Shown here in pieces: positions 41,130 to 50,064 of a stretch of 64,000 nucleotides of DNA. How positions within the stretch are numbered: position 1 is the stretch's first letter; each line of letters begins with the position of its first letter. The notes below the pieces were generated by a model. That model saw only the letters and a program-made list of their open reading frames with translations, ran no database searches and was not told the DNA's origin. The stretch comes from Arthrobacter terricola (GTDB taxonomy: Bacteria; Actinomycetota; Actinomycetes; Actinomycetales; Micrococcaceae): contig NZ_SMRU01000005.1 of NCBI RefSeq assembly GCF_004354015.1, forward strand, positions 62,001 through 126,000. The letters run 5' to 3'. The translations under genes and the position numbers were made by a program.

Positions 41130-41759
41130 CTACCGAATCAGTCCAAGATCTTTGACTTTCCACAATCCTGATTCGAATGAAGCAATCATCACTGACTCGG
41201 ATTTCGACGCCGAGGTTGTCGGTTGACTAATGCTTCCGTCGGCTTCAAGGACATCAATCTTGTCCTGGACGACCTTGATCACCACCTGCTGCGTCGGAGC
41301 CTCAGGTTTGTATTTTGATTCGATTGACGGAGTCAGGATTTTGCCACCAACAAGCCAACGGCCGTTGGAATAGGCGGAATCCAACCCTTCCTTCAGACGA
41401 GTACAGAACTTGCAGTGCGGGGACATGTTGGCCGACCATGCGGTTACGTCCCCGGTCTCATAGGCGTACGAAAGAGTCTGGAACCAATATCGAGCGAATG
41501 CCTCAACGCCGTCTTCGCTATTTGCATTGGCCTCCTCCGGCAGCATCGGAATCCGGACATTTTGGGCCTTTCCTGTGGCATCGGCGAGCCTGTAGACCGC
41601 TGTCGCAGTCGGCGTCGGGGTGGCCGTGACGCTGACGGAAGGATCGCCCGATGCTCCCAATGAACCGTCAAGAGCACAGCCAGTAAGACCAAACATCACC
41701 CCGACTACAGCAATGGCAAAGGACCGGGCGCGAAAAGAAGTGGACGTGCGTGAAATCAT
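41130..41759 (-). CDS. DUF6318-like lipoprotein B
   Basis: A 209-residue lipoprotein with lipobox LTGCAL (Cys near 27), a Thr/Pro linker (SVTATPTPTATAVYRLADAT) and the same core as its neighbour: GKAQNVRIPMLPEEANANSE, SYAYETGDVT and a CKFC pair. The C-terminal parts differ most, which fits duplication followed by divergence. It is the first gene of a minus-strand row B, A, secreted protein. Function is unknown. The start has GGGGGA upstream in the 9-mer shared with lipoprotein A. Confidence 0.8.
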   Translation of the reverse strand: MISRTSTSFRARSFAIAVVGVMFGLTGCALDGSLGASGDPSVSVTATPTPTATAVYRLADATGKAQNVRIPMLPEEANANSEDGVEAFARYWFQTLSYAYETGDVTAWSANMSPHCKFCTRLKEGLDSAYSNGRWLVGGKILTPSIESKYKPEAPTQQVVIKVVQDKIDVLEADGSISQPTTSASKSESVMIASFESGLWKVKDLGLIR

Positions 41760-41768
41760 GGCGTGCTA

Positions 41769-41777
41769 TCCCCCAAT
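41769..41777. promoter_or_regulatory. Conserved 9-mer before lipoprotein B
   Basis: Second exact copy of TCCCCCAAT, ten bases before the ATG at 41759, the same distance as in lipoprotein A. Confidence 0.5.
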
Positions 41778-41876
41778 AGTTGTATGCCTGAGCATCAGGG
41801 TAGCTGAAGTACCGGCAATGCGTCGAAAAGTTATCCACAGGCCAGATTCCCGGAGGACCGATGTTCCTCCAAACCT

Positions 41877-42014
41877 GCGCGAGTATCAGGGAAAAACGGG
41901 CGTTATGTGAGCGGGCGTCAGGGAAAAACGGGCGTAATGTGAGCGAGCGTCAGGAAGAAACCCGCCAGACCTGCGCGAGCGTCAGGAAAAACCCGCCGGG
42001 CGTGAGCGGGCGTT
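41877..42014. repeat. 32-bp tandem repeat, about 4.3 copies
   Basis: Units start at 41877, 41909, 41941, 41973 and 42004 (periods 32, 32, 32 and 31). The shared core is GCGTCAGGGAAAAACGGGCG with drift toward AAACCCGCC in later copies. There are no unique spacers, so this is not a CRISPR array. The repeat runs into the FliM fragment and may have replaced its remainder. Confidence 0.9.
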
Positions 42015-42039
42015 GGGGTTAGGGGCGTTGGTTTGGCGT

Positions 42040-42301
42040 GGGGTGTTTTGGCGCTGCCGGGGGCGGAGGCCGACGGGAGGGACGACGCGTATTCGTCATA
42101 GCTCTGCATGATGAGCTGTTCCAAGGTTACGGTGGACTTCACCCGGACCTTGGCCGTGAGCTGCGTTCCCCATTGCCGGGCGAACGTCTCGAACGCGACC
42201 TCCAGCACCCGGCTGTGCTGGCGCGGCAACGTGGTGGGTCGGCGGAAGTCGTAGACATCCACGGTGCGCCGTGGAGCCGTTTGATCTTCCTGTTCACTCA
42301 C
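42040..42301 (-). pseudogene. fliM: N-terminal fragment of flagellar motor switch protein FliM
   Basis: About 80 codons match the start of FliM: VDVYDFRRPTTLPRQHSRVL, ETFARQWGTQLTAKVRVK and TLEQLIMQSYDEYASSLPS. After that the frame continues into Ala/Pro-rich sequence and then the 32-bp tandem repeats, so the CheC-like and SpoA-like domains are missing. FliM normally has about 300-330 residues. The likely start is the GTG at 42301 (SEQEDQ), but a longer frame exists. No other motor gene is near. It is read as a gene remnant. Confidence 0.72.
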
Positions 42302-42360
42302 GGTTGGCACTATCGGCACGGAAAGAACCGGCGTAAGTGGTTTGCCGCGGAAACAAAACA

Positions 42361-42393
42361 GACCCGGGACGCCCGGCCTGGGCGCCCCGGGTC
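42361..42393 (-). terminator. Terminator after the VOC gene
   Basis: GACCCGGG at 42361-42368 pairs with CCCGGGTC at 42386-42393, with an inner GCCC/GGGC pair. On the minus strand it starts 14 bases after the VOC stop and is followed by CTGTTTTGTTT, a good T-run. Confidence 0.85.
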
Positions 42394-42406
42394 CGTTGAC
42401 GATTGC

Positions 42407-42817
42407 TTAGGCGGCCGGCGCCTGGTTGATCCGCACCATGTTGCCCGAAGGATCGCGGAAGGCGCAGTCGCGGGGACCCCACGGCTGGTCGATCGGTTCC
42501 TGCATGACCTCCGCGCCGGAAGCCCGGACCTTCTCGAACAAGGCATCCACATCTTCGGAACGGAAGACGATTGGGCCCATGACGCCCTTCGTGACGAGCT
42601 CCTGGAGGGCATCGCCGTCGGCCTGGGAACGGCCGGCGTGCGGTTCGGACAAGACGATCTCGACGCCGGGCTGCGCCGTGCTGCCGAGCGTCACCCAGCG
42701 GAAACCGCCTTGCGCTACGTCGTTGAGCACCTCGAGTCCGAGGGCCCCTTGGTAGAAGCCCAGGGCTTCATCGACATCGTTGACAGTGATTTGCGAGTAC
42801 TGCAGTGAAATGGTCAT
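42407..42817 (-). CDS. VOC-family (glyoxalase/bleomycin-resistance fold) protein
   Basis: A 136-residue protein of two beta-alpha-beta-beta-beta modules. NDVDEALGFYQGALGLEVLN opens the first module and FRDPSGNMVRINQ ends the second, typical of the vicinal oxygen chelate superfamily that includes glyoxalases, dioxygenases and antibiotic-binding proteins. It starts nine bases after the AraC-type gene. The two-gene AraC/VOC unit is common in actinobacteria. Substrate unknown. Confidence 0.9.
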   Translation of the reverse strand: MTISLQYSQITVNDVDEALGFYQGALGLEVLNDVAQGGFRWVTLGSTAQPGVEIVLSEPHAGRSQADGDALQELVTKGVMGPIVFRSEDVDALFEKVRASGAEVMQEPIDQPWGPRDCAFRDPSGNMVRINQAPAA

Positions 42818-42826
42818 GCCATAACG

Positions 42827-43267
42827 CTAATCAGCGGCCATGGCGAGCGCTTCTTGGATCCTGCTCATTTCGTACCGCGAGGGCCGGGTCCGGATTTTCG
42901 CCACGCACGGAGGCATCAAGTCCACGGCACGGTGCTCGCGGCCGCGGTAAGCGCTGGGCGTCTCCCCCACGATTTCAGTGAATCGCGAACTGAAAGAACC
43001 AAGGGAAGTACAACCGACTTCCATGCACGCGTCTGTCACGCTCATCCCGGCGCGAAGCAGGGCCATGGCGCGCTCGATCCGGCGGGTCATGAGGTAGTTG
43101 TACGGAGTCTCGCCATACGTCGCCCGGAACTGCCGGGAAAAGTGCGCCGGGGACATGAACGCGTGGCTCGCCATTGTGGGCACATCCAGCGGCTTCGCGA
43201 ACTCGCGGTCGATAAGGTCACGGGCCCGGCGCAAGTACGTTAGCTTGGCGAGGTCTTCCGGGGTCAT
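42827..43267 (-). CDS. AraC-family regulator (DNA-binding domain only)
   Basis: A 146-residue protein that is little more than an AraC HTH domain (two helix-turn-helix units: PTMASHAFMSPAHFSRQFRA and VTDACMEVGCTSLGSFSSRF), with a 40-residue tail but no separate effector domain. Start is the ATG at 43267; an upstream in-frame start is less likely because the natural AraC pattern begins near it. It is the first gene of a pair with the VOC protein, which it probably controls. Confidence 0.88.
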   Translation of the reverse strand: MTPEDLAKLTYLRRARDLIDREFAKPLDVPTMASHAFMSPAHFSRQFRATYGETPYNYLMTRRIERAMALLRAGMSVTDACMEVGCTSLGSFSSRFTEIVGETPSAYRGREHRAVDLMPPCVAKIRTRPSRYEMSRIQEALAMAAD

Positions 43268-43304
43268 GCCTTGAGCGTACCGCGGGCAGCAAGGCTTTTC
43301 CACG

Positions 43305-43327
43305 GACGGCGGCCGCCGACCGCCGTC
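43305..43327. other. Isolated GC-rich hairpin upstream of the AraC gene
   Basis: GACGGCGG and CCGCCGTC flank a 7-base loop. It lies 38 bases before the AraC start, between that gene and the FetB gene. It has no T-run and no obvious gene to terminate; the rest of the 270-base spacer holds nothing recognisable. Confidence 0.35.
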
Positions 43328-43536
43328 GTCATCTCATTGCCCGGGATCACTGGCCGGCGCGAGCCTTGAGTGCCTCAGGAATCAGGGCATGGGCCGTTTC
43401 TGCTCGGAGTAGTGAAGCGCTGCTTGGTGGAAAAGCGGTTCACCCCTTACTGTCGGCCATGGGCGTTTGTGCGTTAGCTCGGGCGCGGAATCGATCGTTG
43501 CCCGCCCGCGCCCCGGCGACCGTCAGCGCGCGGCTG

Positions 43537-44286
43537 TCAGCGCAGCGGGGCCGGCCGCACCCGGACCGGGGCAAGGATTCCGATGATCATGATGGCCGTA
43601 ATGGAACCGGCGGCCATGATGGCAGCGAGCACCACGATTTGGAAGCGTCCTGCCTCAAGGGGCGAGACCCCGCCGAAAATGGCGCCGACAAACGCACCGG
43701 GCAAGGTGACAAGCCCGGTGGTCTTCGTTTGGTCCGTGGACGGAATGAGCGCCGAATAGACGGCCCGCCGCGCGAGGTCCAGCGTTGCCTGCCTCGGCGT
43801 TGCACCCAGGGCAAGCCAGCCTTCCACTTCTTCCCAGTGCTCGTGGACGGATTCCTTGAAGCGCCGGCCGGCCAGGACCGCGATGGTCATTCCGTTCCCG
43901 ATCACGATTCCGCCGATCGCGAGGGCGTACCGCGGGGTGAAGGAGATCGCTCCCGTGGCGAAAATGATGGCGAGGGTAGTCGCGATCCCGCCTGCCATCG
44001 AACCCGCTACCAGGCCAAGATGCGGCAAGCTCCAGCCGATCCTTCGGGCGGCGACCACCGCGGCTACGCCGAACATCACGAGCAAGGCGGCACCGACCCA
44101 AAGCGGGCTCGTGATCACTCCCCCGAGGACGAAGCTGATCGCGGCGAGCTGCACGGCACCGCGGAGGATTGCCAATGCCGGAGCGAACGGGTGCGGAGCC
44201 CGGAATGCCATGAGGAGGGCCAGGGTGCCTGCCACGAGGATGCCGACGCCAAGGAAGGTCGGCAGGAATTCGGCAATACCGGGCAT
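43537..44286 (-). CDS. UPF0014 / FetB-like permease
   Basis: A 249-residue membrane protein with seven predicted helices of the YbbM/FetB (UPF0014) family. LARRAVYSALIPSTDQTKTTG and LPGAFVGAIFGGVSP are family motifs. In E. coli, FetB pairs with the ATPase FetA to export iron. No ATPase gene is adjacent, so it depends on an ATPase elsewhere or acts alone. Its place beside the iron-box-controlled fbpABC operon supports a link to iron balance. Confidence 0.85.
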   Translation of the reverse strand: MPGIAEFLPTFLGVGILVAGTLALLMAFRAPHPFAPALAILRGAVQLAAISFVLGGVITSPLWVGAALLVMFGVAAVVAARRIGWSLPHLGLVAGSMAGGIATTLAIIFATGAISFTPRYALAIGGIVIGNGMTIAVLAGRRFKESVHEHWEEVEGWLALGATPRQATLDLARRAVYSALIPSTDQTKTTGLVTLPGAFVGAIFGGVSPLEAGRFQIVVLAAIMAAGSITAIMIIGILAPVRVRPAPLR

Positions 44287-44405
44287 GGAGCCAGACTATC
44301 CGCCTGCCCGGGTGTTCGACCGGGAGGCGCTAACCTGTATTAGGTCACGTAAATCTTGCGTAATGCATGTGATTCGCGTCACCAAACCCCATTCTGGATG
44401 GAAAT

Positions 44406-44424
44406 TTAGGTATGGCTAACCTAA
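44406..44424. promoter_or_regulatory. Iron box (IdeR/DtxR operator) of the fbpABC operon
   Basis: TTAGGTATGGCTAACCTAA matches the 19-bp IdeR/DtxR consensus at 17 positions. It lies 69 bases before the iron-binding lipoprotein gene, where repression by iron-loaded IdeR would be effective. Confidence 0.9.
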
Positions 44425-44493
44425 AGTTTCAAGCTGTGAGCCCGCCGCTTTTCGCGAGGCTCCCCTAGATTTGCTCGCAGAAAGAAGCTCCCC

Positions 44494-45555
44494 ATGAAGA
44501 TTCGCGCCAACGCGCTGGCAGGCATAGCAATCGCCGCCAGCGCGGCCCTGACCCTTGCCGCGTGCGGCAACGGCGGGTCCTCCGCAGCCTCCGATCCCTC
44601 ATCCTCCTCCGCAGACGCGAAGGTCTCCGGTGAAATCACGGTCTACAACGCCCAGCACGACACCCTGACCAAGGAATGGGTGGACGCGTTCACCAAGGAA
44701 ACCGGCGTCAAGGTCACGATCCGCCAGGGTTCGGACTCCGAACTTTCCAACCAGATCATCCAGGAAGGCGCGGCGTCCCCGGCCGACGTTTTCCTCACCG
44801 AGAACTCCCCCGCCATGGCGCAGGTCGAGAACGCAGGACTATTCGCGGACATCGACAAGGCCACCGTGGACCAGGTCCCCGCCGACTTCCGTCCCTCCAC
44901 CAACAAGTGGACGGGCATCGCCGCCCGCTCCACCGTCCTGGTGTACGACAAGAACAAGATCAGCGAAGACAAGCTGCCCAAGTCCATGCTTGACCTGGCC
45001 AAGCCCGAATGGAAGGGCCGGTGGGCTGCTTCCCCGTCGGGCGCCGACTTCCAGGCAATCGTCGCCGCCCTGCTCGAACTCAAGGGCGAAGCCGCCACCA
45101 CTGAGTGGCTCAAGGGAATGAAGGACAACTCCAAGGCCTACAAGGGCAACAGCACGGCCATGAAGGCAGTCAATGCCGGCGAAGTGGACGCAGCCCTGAT
45201 CTACCACTATTACTACTACGGCGACCAGGCCAAGACGGGCGAGAACTCCAACAAGGTCACGCCATACTTCTTCAAGAACCAGGACCCTGGAGCCTTCCTG
45301 TCCATCTCGGGCGGCGGCGTGCTCAAGTCCTCGAAGAACGCCGCGGCCGCGCAGGCTTTCATCAAGTTCATCACCGGCAAGACGGGCCAGGAAGTCCTGA
45401 AGAACGGCACTTCCTACGAATACGCCATTGCCTCGAACGTAGACTCGAACGCTAAGCTCGTTCCCATCAAAGACCTGCAGGCTCCCACCGTGGATCCTGC
45501 CAAGTTGAACTCTTCGAAGGTCACCGACCTGATGACCAAGGCAGGACTGCTTTAA
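44494..45555 (+). CDS. fbpA: Fe3+ ABC transporter substrate-binding lipoprotein
   Basis: A 353-residue lipoprotein; lipobox LTLAACGNG (Cys near residue 25). The mature domain is a type II periplasmic-binding fold of the FbpA/AfuA/SfuA group that binds ferric ions without a siderophore: [19 protein letters not shown] begins it. Tyrosines in [11 protein letters not shown] near residue 240 fit the ferric-binding tyrosines of the family. It heads an operon with the permease and ATPase and is behind a strong iron box. Confidence 0.93.
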   Translation: MKIRANALAGIAIAASAALTLAACGNGGSSAASDPSSSSADAKVSGEITVYNAQHDTLTKEWVDAFTKETGVKVTIRQGSDSELSNQIIQEGAASPADVFLTENSPAMAQVENAGLFADIDKATVDQVPADFRPSTNKWTGIAARSTVLVYDKNKISEDKLPKSMLDLAKPEWKGRWAASPSGADFQAIVAALLELKGEAATTEWLKGMKDNSKAYKGNSTAMKAVNAGEVDAALIYHYYYYGDQAKTGENSNKVTPYFFKNQDPGAFLSISGGGVLKSSKNAAAAQAFIKFITGKTGQEVLKNGTSYEYAIASNVDSNAKLVPIKDLQAPTVDPAKLNSSKVTDLMTKAGLL

Positions 45556-45559
45556 ATCT

Positions 45560-47161
45560 GTGACCACTGATCTATCGGCTCGCGTTCGTTCAACGACATC
45601 GGAGAGCACGACGACGGCGGGCAGGGGCACGCGCCCCCGCCCGCCTTTCGGCGTTTCCGTTATATCCATCCTCGCGGTGCTTATCGCGCTGTTCGCGCTC
45701 GTCCCGCTGGGGTACGTCGCCTTCATGACGGGCGCGACCGGCTGGAGTACCGCCGTCGCACTCATCTTCCGGCCGCGCGTCGGCGAGCTGCTCCTGAACA
45801 CCATCATGCTGGTGGTGTTCACGGTGCCCATATGCCTCGTGTTGGGGGTCGGGGGCGCATGGCTTGTTGAACGCACCAAGCTGCGCGGGCACCGCTGGTG
45901 GGCCGTGGCGCTGGCTGCCCCGCTGGCCATCCCGGCGTTCGTGAACAGCTACGCGTGGGTGTCTGCCGTCCCGTCGCTTGAGGGCATTTGGTCCGGCGTG
46001 CTCATTGCCACGCTGTCGTATTTCCCGCTCGTCTACATTCCGGCGGCGGCCACGCTGGGCCGCCTCGACCCCGCCATTGAGCAGTCGGCCGCGTCCCTCG
46101 GTTTGGGTCCGTGGGCGGTCTTCTTCCGCGTGGTCCTGCCACAACTGCGAATCGCAATGACCGGTGGCGGACTGCTGGTGTCCCTGCACCTGCTGGCCGA
46201 GTACGGCGCCTTTGCCATGATCCGCTTCGATACGTTTACGACGGCGATCATGACCCAGTTCCAGTCGACGTTCAACGGCACGGCCGGAAACATGCTCGCC
46301 AGCGTCCTGGTGTTCTTTTGCCTCATCCTGTTGCTCGTGGAGGTCAGGAGCCGCGGCACCGCACGCTATGCCCGCGTCGGTTCGGGCGCCCAGGCGAGGC
46401 CCACCAAGCTCGCGCTGCACCACTACCAAATCCCGTCCCAGCTTGCCCTGTTGGCCCTGACGCTCCTTGCCTTCGGACTGCCGATCTTATTCGTCTTCCG
46501 CTGGATTTTCGCGGGAGGCGCAGGAATCTGGTCGGCGGATGAATTCCTTCCCGCACTGCTCCAGACCCTCGGCTACGGCACCGTCGGCGCGGCGGCGACG
46601 GTCGTCGTCGGATTCCCCATGGCGTATCTCGCGGTGCGGCACCCCAGCTGGTTCAGCAAGATGCTGGAACTTTCCAACTACATCACCAGCTCCCTGCCCG
46701 GCATCGTGGTGGGCCTCGCCTTCGTGACCGTGAGCATCCGCCTGGTCCCGGGGATCTACCAGACCTCGGGCGTGCTCATCGCCGCCTACGTGCTGCTGTT
46801 CCTGCCGCGGGCCCTGGTCAACATCCGCTCCGGGCTTGCCCAGGCCCCCAAGGAACTGGACGAAGCCGCCCAATCGCTCGGCAAGGCCCCGCTCGTCTCT
46901 TTCCTCAAGGTCACGCTCCGGCTCACCGCGCCCGCGGCCGCCGGCGGTGCCGCCTTGGTATTCCTCGCCATCGTCAATGAACTGACGGCCACGCTGCTGC
47001 TCTCCCCCAACGGCACGCACACCCTGGCCACCGAATTCTGGAGCAAGAGCAGCGAGATCGACTACTCAGGCGCGGCCCCCTACGCGCTGCTGATGATCTT
47101 GCTGTCCGCCCCCATGACGTACTTGCTTTTCCAACAGTCCAAGAAAGTAGCCGGACAGTGA
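45560..47161 (+). CDS. fbpB: Fe3+ ABC transporter permease
   Basis: A 533-residue permease with two homologous halves of about six membrane helices, each with a BPD_transp_1 EAA-type loop (first: [24 protein letters not shown]; second: [20 protein letters not shown]). It starts with GTG four bases after fbpA. Both halves are encoded in one gene, as in SfuB/FbpB. It overlaps fbpC by four bases. Confidence 0.94.
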   Translation: MTTDLSARVRSTTSESTTTAGRGTRPRPPFGVSVISILAVLIALFALVPLGYVAFMTGATGWSTAVALIFRPRVGELLLNTIMLVVFTVPICLVLGVGGAWLVERTKLRGHRWWAVALAAPLAIPAFVNSYAWVSAVPSLEGIWSGVLIATLSYFPLVYIPAAATLGRLDPAIEQSAASLGLGPWAVFFRVVLPQLRIAMTGGGLLVSLHLLAEYGAFAMIRFDTFTTAIMTQFQSTFNGTAGNMLASVLVFFCLILLLVEVRSRGTARYARVGSGAQARPTKLALHHYQIPSQLALLALTLLAFGLPILFVFRWIFAGGAGIWSADEFLPALLQTLGYGTVGAAATVVVGFPMAYLAVRHPSWFSKMLELSNYITSSLPGIVVGLAFVTVSIRLVPGIYQTSGVLIAAYVLLFLPRALVNIRSGLAQAPKELDEAAQSLGKAPLVSFLKVTLRLTAPAAAGGAALVFLAIVNELTATLLLSPNGTHTLATEFWSKSSEIDYSGAAPYALLMILLSAPMTYLLFQQSKKVAGQ

Positions 47162-48309
47162 CCGAACAATCCCCTTCAAGGCTTCCGGCTCCGCGGATCG
47201 CGGCATCGGTTGCTCCCACCACCAATCCCCATTTGGACATCGCCGAGGTCACTAAGAACTTCGGTGCGCAGGCTGTATTGAAGGGCGTCAACCTGTCCGT
47301 GGCCAAGGGCGGCACCACCGCCATCGTGGGTCCTTCGGGCTCGGGTAAGACCACCCTGCTCCGGCTTATCGCCGGCTTCGAACACCCCGCCACGGGTTCG
47401 ATCAGCCTCAACGGGAAGACCGTGGCCGGCAACGGCGTCTGGGTCCCTGCCCACAAACGCCAGGTGGGGTACGTGGCCCAGGACGGCGCGCTCTTCCCGC
47501 ACCTGACGGTGGGGCAGAACATTGCGTTCGGGCTGGACCGTTCAGCGCTCGACGGCGGTCGGCGCGCCGTTAAGTCGAGGGTCCAAGAACTGCTGGACAT
47601 GGTTTCGCTCGACTCGGACATGGCCAAGCGGCGCCCCCACCAACTTTCCGGAGGCCAGCAGCAACGCGTGGCGCTCGCCCGGGCCTTGGCCCGCGAGCCG
47701 GAGCTCATGCTGCTCGACGAGCCGTTTTCCGCCCTCGACGCCGGCCTCCGCGTTGCCACCCGACGCGCCGTGGCGAAGGTCCTCAGCGAGGCCGGGGTGA
47801 CCACCATCCTTGTCACGCACGACCAAGCCGAGGCACTGTCCTTCGCGGACCAGGTTGCCATCATGCGTGGTGGGAAACTGGCCCAGATCGGCAACCCCTT
47901 CGTGGTGTACACACGTCCCGCCGACCGCGCCACAGCCGAATTCCTGGGCGACGCGGTCATCCTGGACGCTTGGATGGAAGGTTCCCTCGCCACGTGTTCG
48001 CTGGGTGGAATCCCTGTGCGGCGTCCCCCGGCCCAAGGCCTTGTGCAATTGATGCTCAGGCCCGAACAGATCCGGATCGCCCCGGACGGGCCCATCCGGG
48101 GCGTGGTGGTGGATACAGACTACTTCGGCCCCGAGACCACCGTGCGGATCAAGCTCGCCCCGCGCGTTCCGACCCCCGGCGCCGTTGAATACCCCGGCGG
48201 CGGCGAAGTCATCACCATCCGCCACTGGAACGCCTCCATCACCCGCCCCGGCACCGAACTGTCGCTCCGAGTGGTGGGTGAAGGCGTGGCTTTCCCCGTG
48301 GAGGAGTAG
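47158..48309 (+). CDS. fbpC: Fe3+ ABC transporter ATP-binding protein
   Basis: A 383-residue ATPase. Walker A is GPSGSGKTT, signature [15 protein letters not shown] and Walker [14 protein letters not shown]; the Q-loop and H-loop (VTHDQAEAL) are present. A TOBE-type regulatory domain fills about residues 255-375. The start GTG overlaps the fbpB stop (GTGA), so the three genes form one coupled operon. Iron import energised here is expected when IdeR loses iron. Confidence 0.95.
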   Translation: MTEQSPSRLPAPRIAASVAPTTNPHLDIAEVTKNFGAQAVLKGVNLSVAKGGTTAIVGPSGSGKTTLLRLIAGFEHPATGSISLNGKTVAGNGVWVPAHKRQVGYVAQDGALFPHLTVGQNIAFGLDRSALDGGRRAVKSRVQELLDMVSLDSDMAKRRPHQLSGGQQQRVALARALAREPELMLLDEPFSALDAGLRVATRRAVAKVLSEAGVTTILVTHDQAEALSFADQVAIMRGGKLAQIGNPFVVYTRPADRATAEFLGDAVILDAWMEGSLATCSLGGIPVRRPPAQGLVQLMLRPEQIRIAPDGPIRGVVVDTDYFGPETTVRIKLAPRVPTPGAVEYPGGGEVITIRHWNASITRPGTELSLRVVGEGVAFPVEE

Positions 48310-48349
48310 AGGGGCCTGGCTTCCAGCCGGCGTCACATTGGTGGACGAA

Positions 48350-49249
48350 TCAGCCCCAGAACGCGGAGAGACGTCCGGCGATAGCTTTGCCTTGTTCGTA
48401 ACCGGCCCGCGCGGCTGGCGGACGCAGCGTCGGATCCATCGCGTTGGCGCCAAACATATGCTCGGCATCACTGTCCGGGAAGACGGTTTCAACCGCACTG
48501 CCGCCCGCCTGCAGTTCATGGACTTGCGCGGCGAGATCCATGCCCCACTCCAGTGGCATGCGCGTCCGGCCGCCAAACGGTGACAACACCAGCACCCGTC
48601 CATATCCGGCAGCGAGATCGGCATTTTCACTGCGTCTGTAGCCCCCGTTGATGTAACGGTTCTCACCGATACTGTACGGGGCCATCGAAGACGTGCTGGC
48701 AGCGACGGCGTCCACAAGATCGATTCCGCTGCTGCTGTCGAACACCACCGGCTCTCCCGTGCGGGCGTTGACCGCCGTGATGAGGACAGCTTGGGCCGGC
48801 CAGTGCTGGCTGGGAAGCCGACTGGCGACGACTGACCGCCAGCGCACCCCATTTGCCCCGTTGGACTCATCCATTTCGAGCGCCGCAGCACCCATCCGGC
48901 GTCTCATGTCGGACGCGTCCACGGCCGAAGCAATGATCCGGTTCGACCAGTCCATGTAGTTTGGCGGTGGAACATTTGAAGCCGGTCTCCGGCGCGATTC
49001 GGCGCTGCCGGCTGGCGGATGAGGCGTCTCGGCGAGGATCGGCGCATACAGTTCCGTCAGCGGCGTTCCGCTGGTTATTTGGGCCGCGACCGTGGAACCT
49101 GCCGAAGTCCCAATAATGACGTCGGCCTCGGTCACATCCACGCCGCCATCGAAGAGGCCGGCGATGAGGCCGATTTCCCAGGCGTTGCCTGACGATCCGG
49201 CACCGGCAAGCACCAAGGCCCGCCGATTCGAAGAAGAAGTTGTGTTCAT
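48350..49249 (-). CDS. Patatin-like phospholipase family protein
   Basis: A 299-residue patatin-fold protein. The oxyanion loop is GAGSSG (16-21) and the nucleophile elbow GTSAGS has S49. The catalytic dyad partner, usually Asp in a D-G-G/A motif, lies in RYINGGYRRSENADLAAGY, where an Asn stands at the Asp position. If that alignment holds, lipolytic activity would be weakened or absent. Cytoplasmic; no signal peptide. The neighbours are not related: it is convergent with fbpC. The leader (49250-49453) contains a hairpin. Confidence 0.82.
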   Translation of the reverse strand: MNTTSSSNRRALVLAGAGSSGNAWEIGLIAGLFDGGVDVTEADVIIGTSAGSTVAAQITSGTPLTELYAPILAETPHPPAGSAESRRRPASNVPPPNYMDWSNRIIASAVDASDMRRRMGAAALEMDESNGANGVRWRSVVASRLPSQHWPAQAVLITAVNARTGEPVVFDSSSGIDLVDAVAASTSSMAPYSIGENRYINGGYRRSENADLAAGYGRVLVLSPFGGRTRMPLEWGMDLAAQVHELQAGGSAVETVFPDSDAEHMFGANAMDPTLRPPAARAGYEQGKAIAGRLSAFWG

Positions 49250-49281
49250 GGGAGTCGCCTTTCGCGATTTGCCTTTGGACA

Positions 49282-49337
49282 GGCGCTCCCGATGGCGACT
49301 ACTTCAGTCGCGAGACCGTGGACTTCGAGGGAGCGCC
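49282..49337. other. Nested inverted repeats upstream of the patatin gene
   Basis: GGCGCTCCC (49282-49290) and GGGAGCGCC (49329-49337) form a 9-bp outer stem around a 38-base interior, with an inner stem GCGACT/AGTCGC. It sits 32 bases before the patatin gene and 117 bases before the MOSC gene. It could be a structured leader or a terminator; there is no T-run. The rest of the spacer holds nothing recognisable. Confidence 0.45.
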
Positions 49338-49453
49338 CACTGTGGATACTGCGTACATGGGTCTCACCTCCTGCGTCTGGATCACGATCGCTTGGAGCCT
49401 AGCAGGCTTCGTCGCGGAGGCGCAATCGTCAAAGCCGGGACTACGGTAGTTGC

Positions 49454-50038
49454 ATGACGGAAAGCTATCGCTACGACGTCGAGATACTGCACCTCCTCGT
49501 CTCCCCAGGTCACGCGTATTTCGGACGCGCCCGCGACGGTGCTGCCGATGTGCCCACTACCGATGCCGGGAGTGTGGAAGTGGTCCAGGGAAAGGGCATC
49601 GTTGGTGACCGCTTCTTCGGGAAGGCCGCGCACATGGATGCCGCGGTGACGCTCTTCGCCGTCGAGGCCTTGGAAGCCATCGCGGCGGAGCTGGGCGCCG
49701 CGCCGTTCGATCCGTTGCTCACCCGCCGCAACATTGTCCTCCGCGGCGCGCATCTGGCACCGCTGGTCGGGCAGGAATTCGCGCTGGAGTCCGGGAGCGG
49801 CGGGCCAGGCAGCAGGGTGCTGTTGCGGGGCGGTCGGCCTGCCCACCCATGTGCCTGGATGGACCAAGTCCTCGCCCCAGGAGCGCACGCCGCCATGCGC
49901 GGACGCGGAGGTGTGCGGTGCCAACCGTTATCGAGCGGCGTCCTCCACCGCGGTCCGGCGTTACTCATCAGCCCGGTCCCCCTCGAACCCGCGAAGGCGG
50001 GCGAGGCCAAGCTGCTTCGGCCCTCGCGGCTGCCGTAA
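49454..50038 (+). CDS. MOSC-domain protein
   Basis: A 194-residue MOSC (molybdenum cofactor sulfurase C-terminal) domain protein. Motifs GKGIVGDRFFG and RRNIVLRG lie in the first half, and AMRGRGGVRCQPLSSGVL carries the conserved cysteine that can hold the molybdenum cofactor or sulfur. Related free-standing proteins include YiiM, which reduces hydroxylated bases or amidoximes. No partner reductase is adjacent. Substrate unknown. Confidence 0.87.
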   Translation: MTESYRYDVEILHLLVSPGHAYFGRARDGAADVPTTDAGSVEVVQGKGIVGDRFFGKAAHMDAAVTLFAVEALEAIAAELGAAPFDPLLTRRNIVLRGAHLAPLVGQEFALESGSGGPGSRVLLRGGRPAHPCAWMDQVLAPGAHAAMRGRGGVRCQPLSSGVLHRGPALLISPVPLEPAKAGEAKLLRPSRLP

Positions 50039-50064
50039 TACTCGGGGGCTTGCCGCAGCGGCAT

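Noticed and set aside
41877..42014. CRISPR-like repeat array
   Set aside because: The units touch each other, with no unique spacers, and no cas genes are near.
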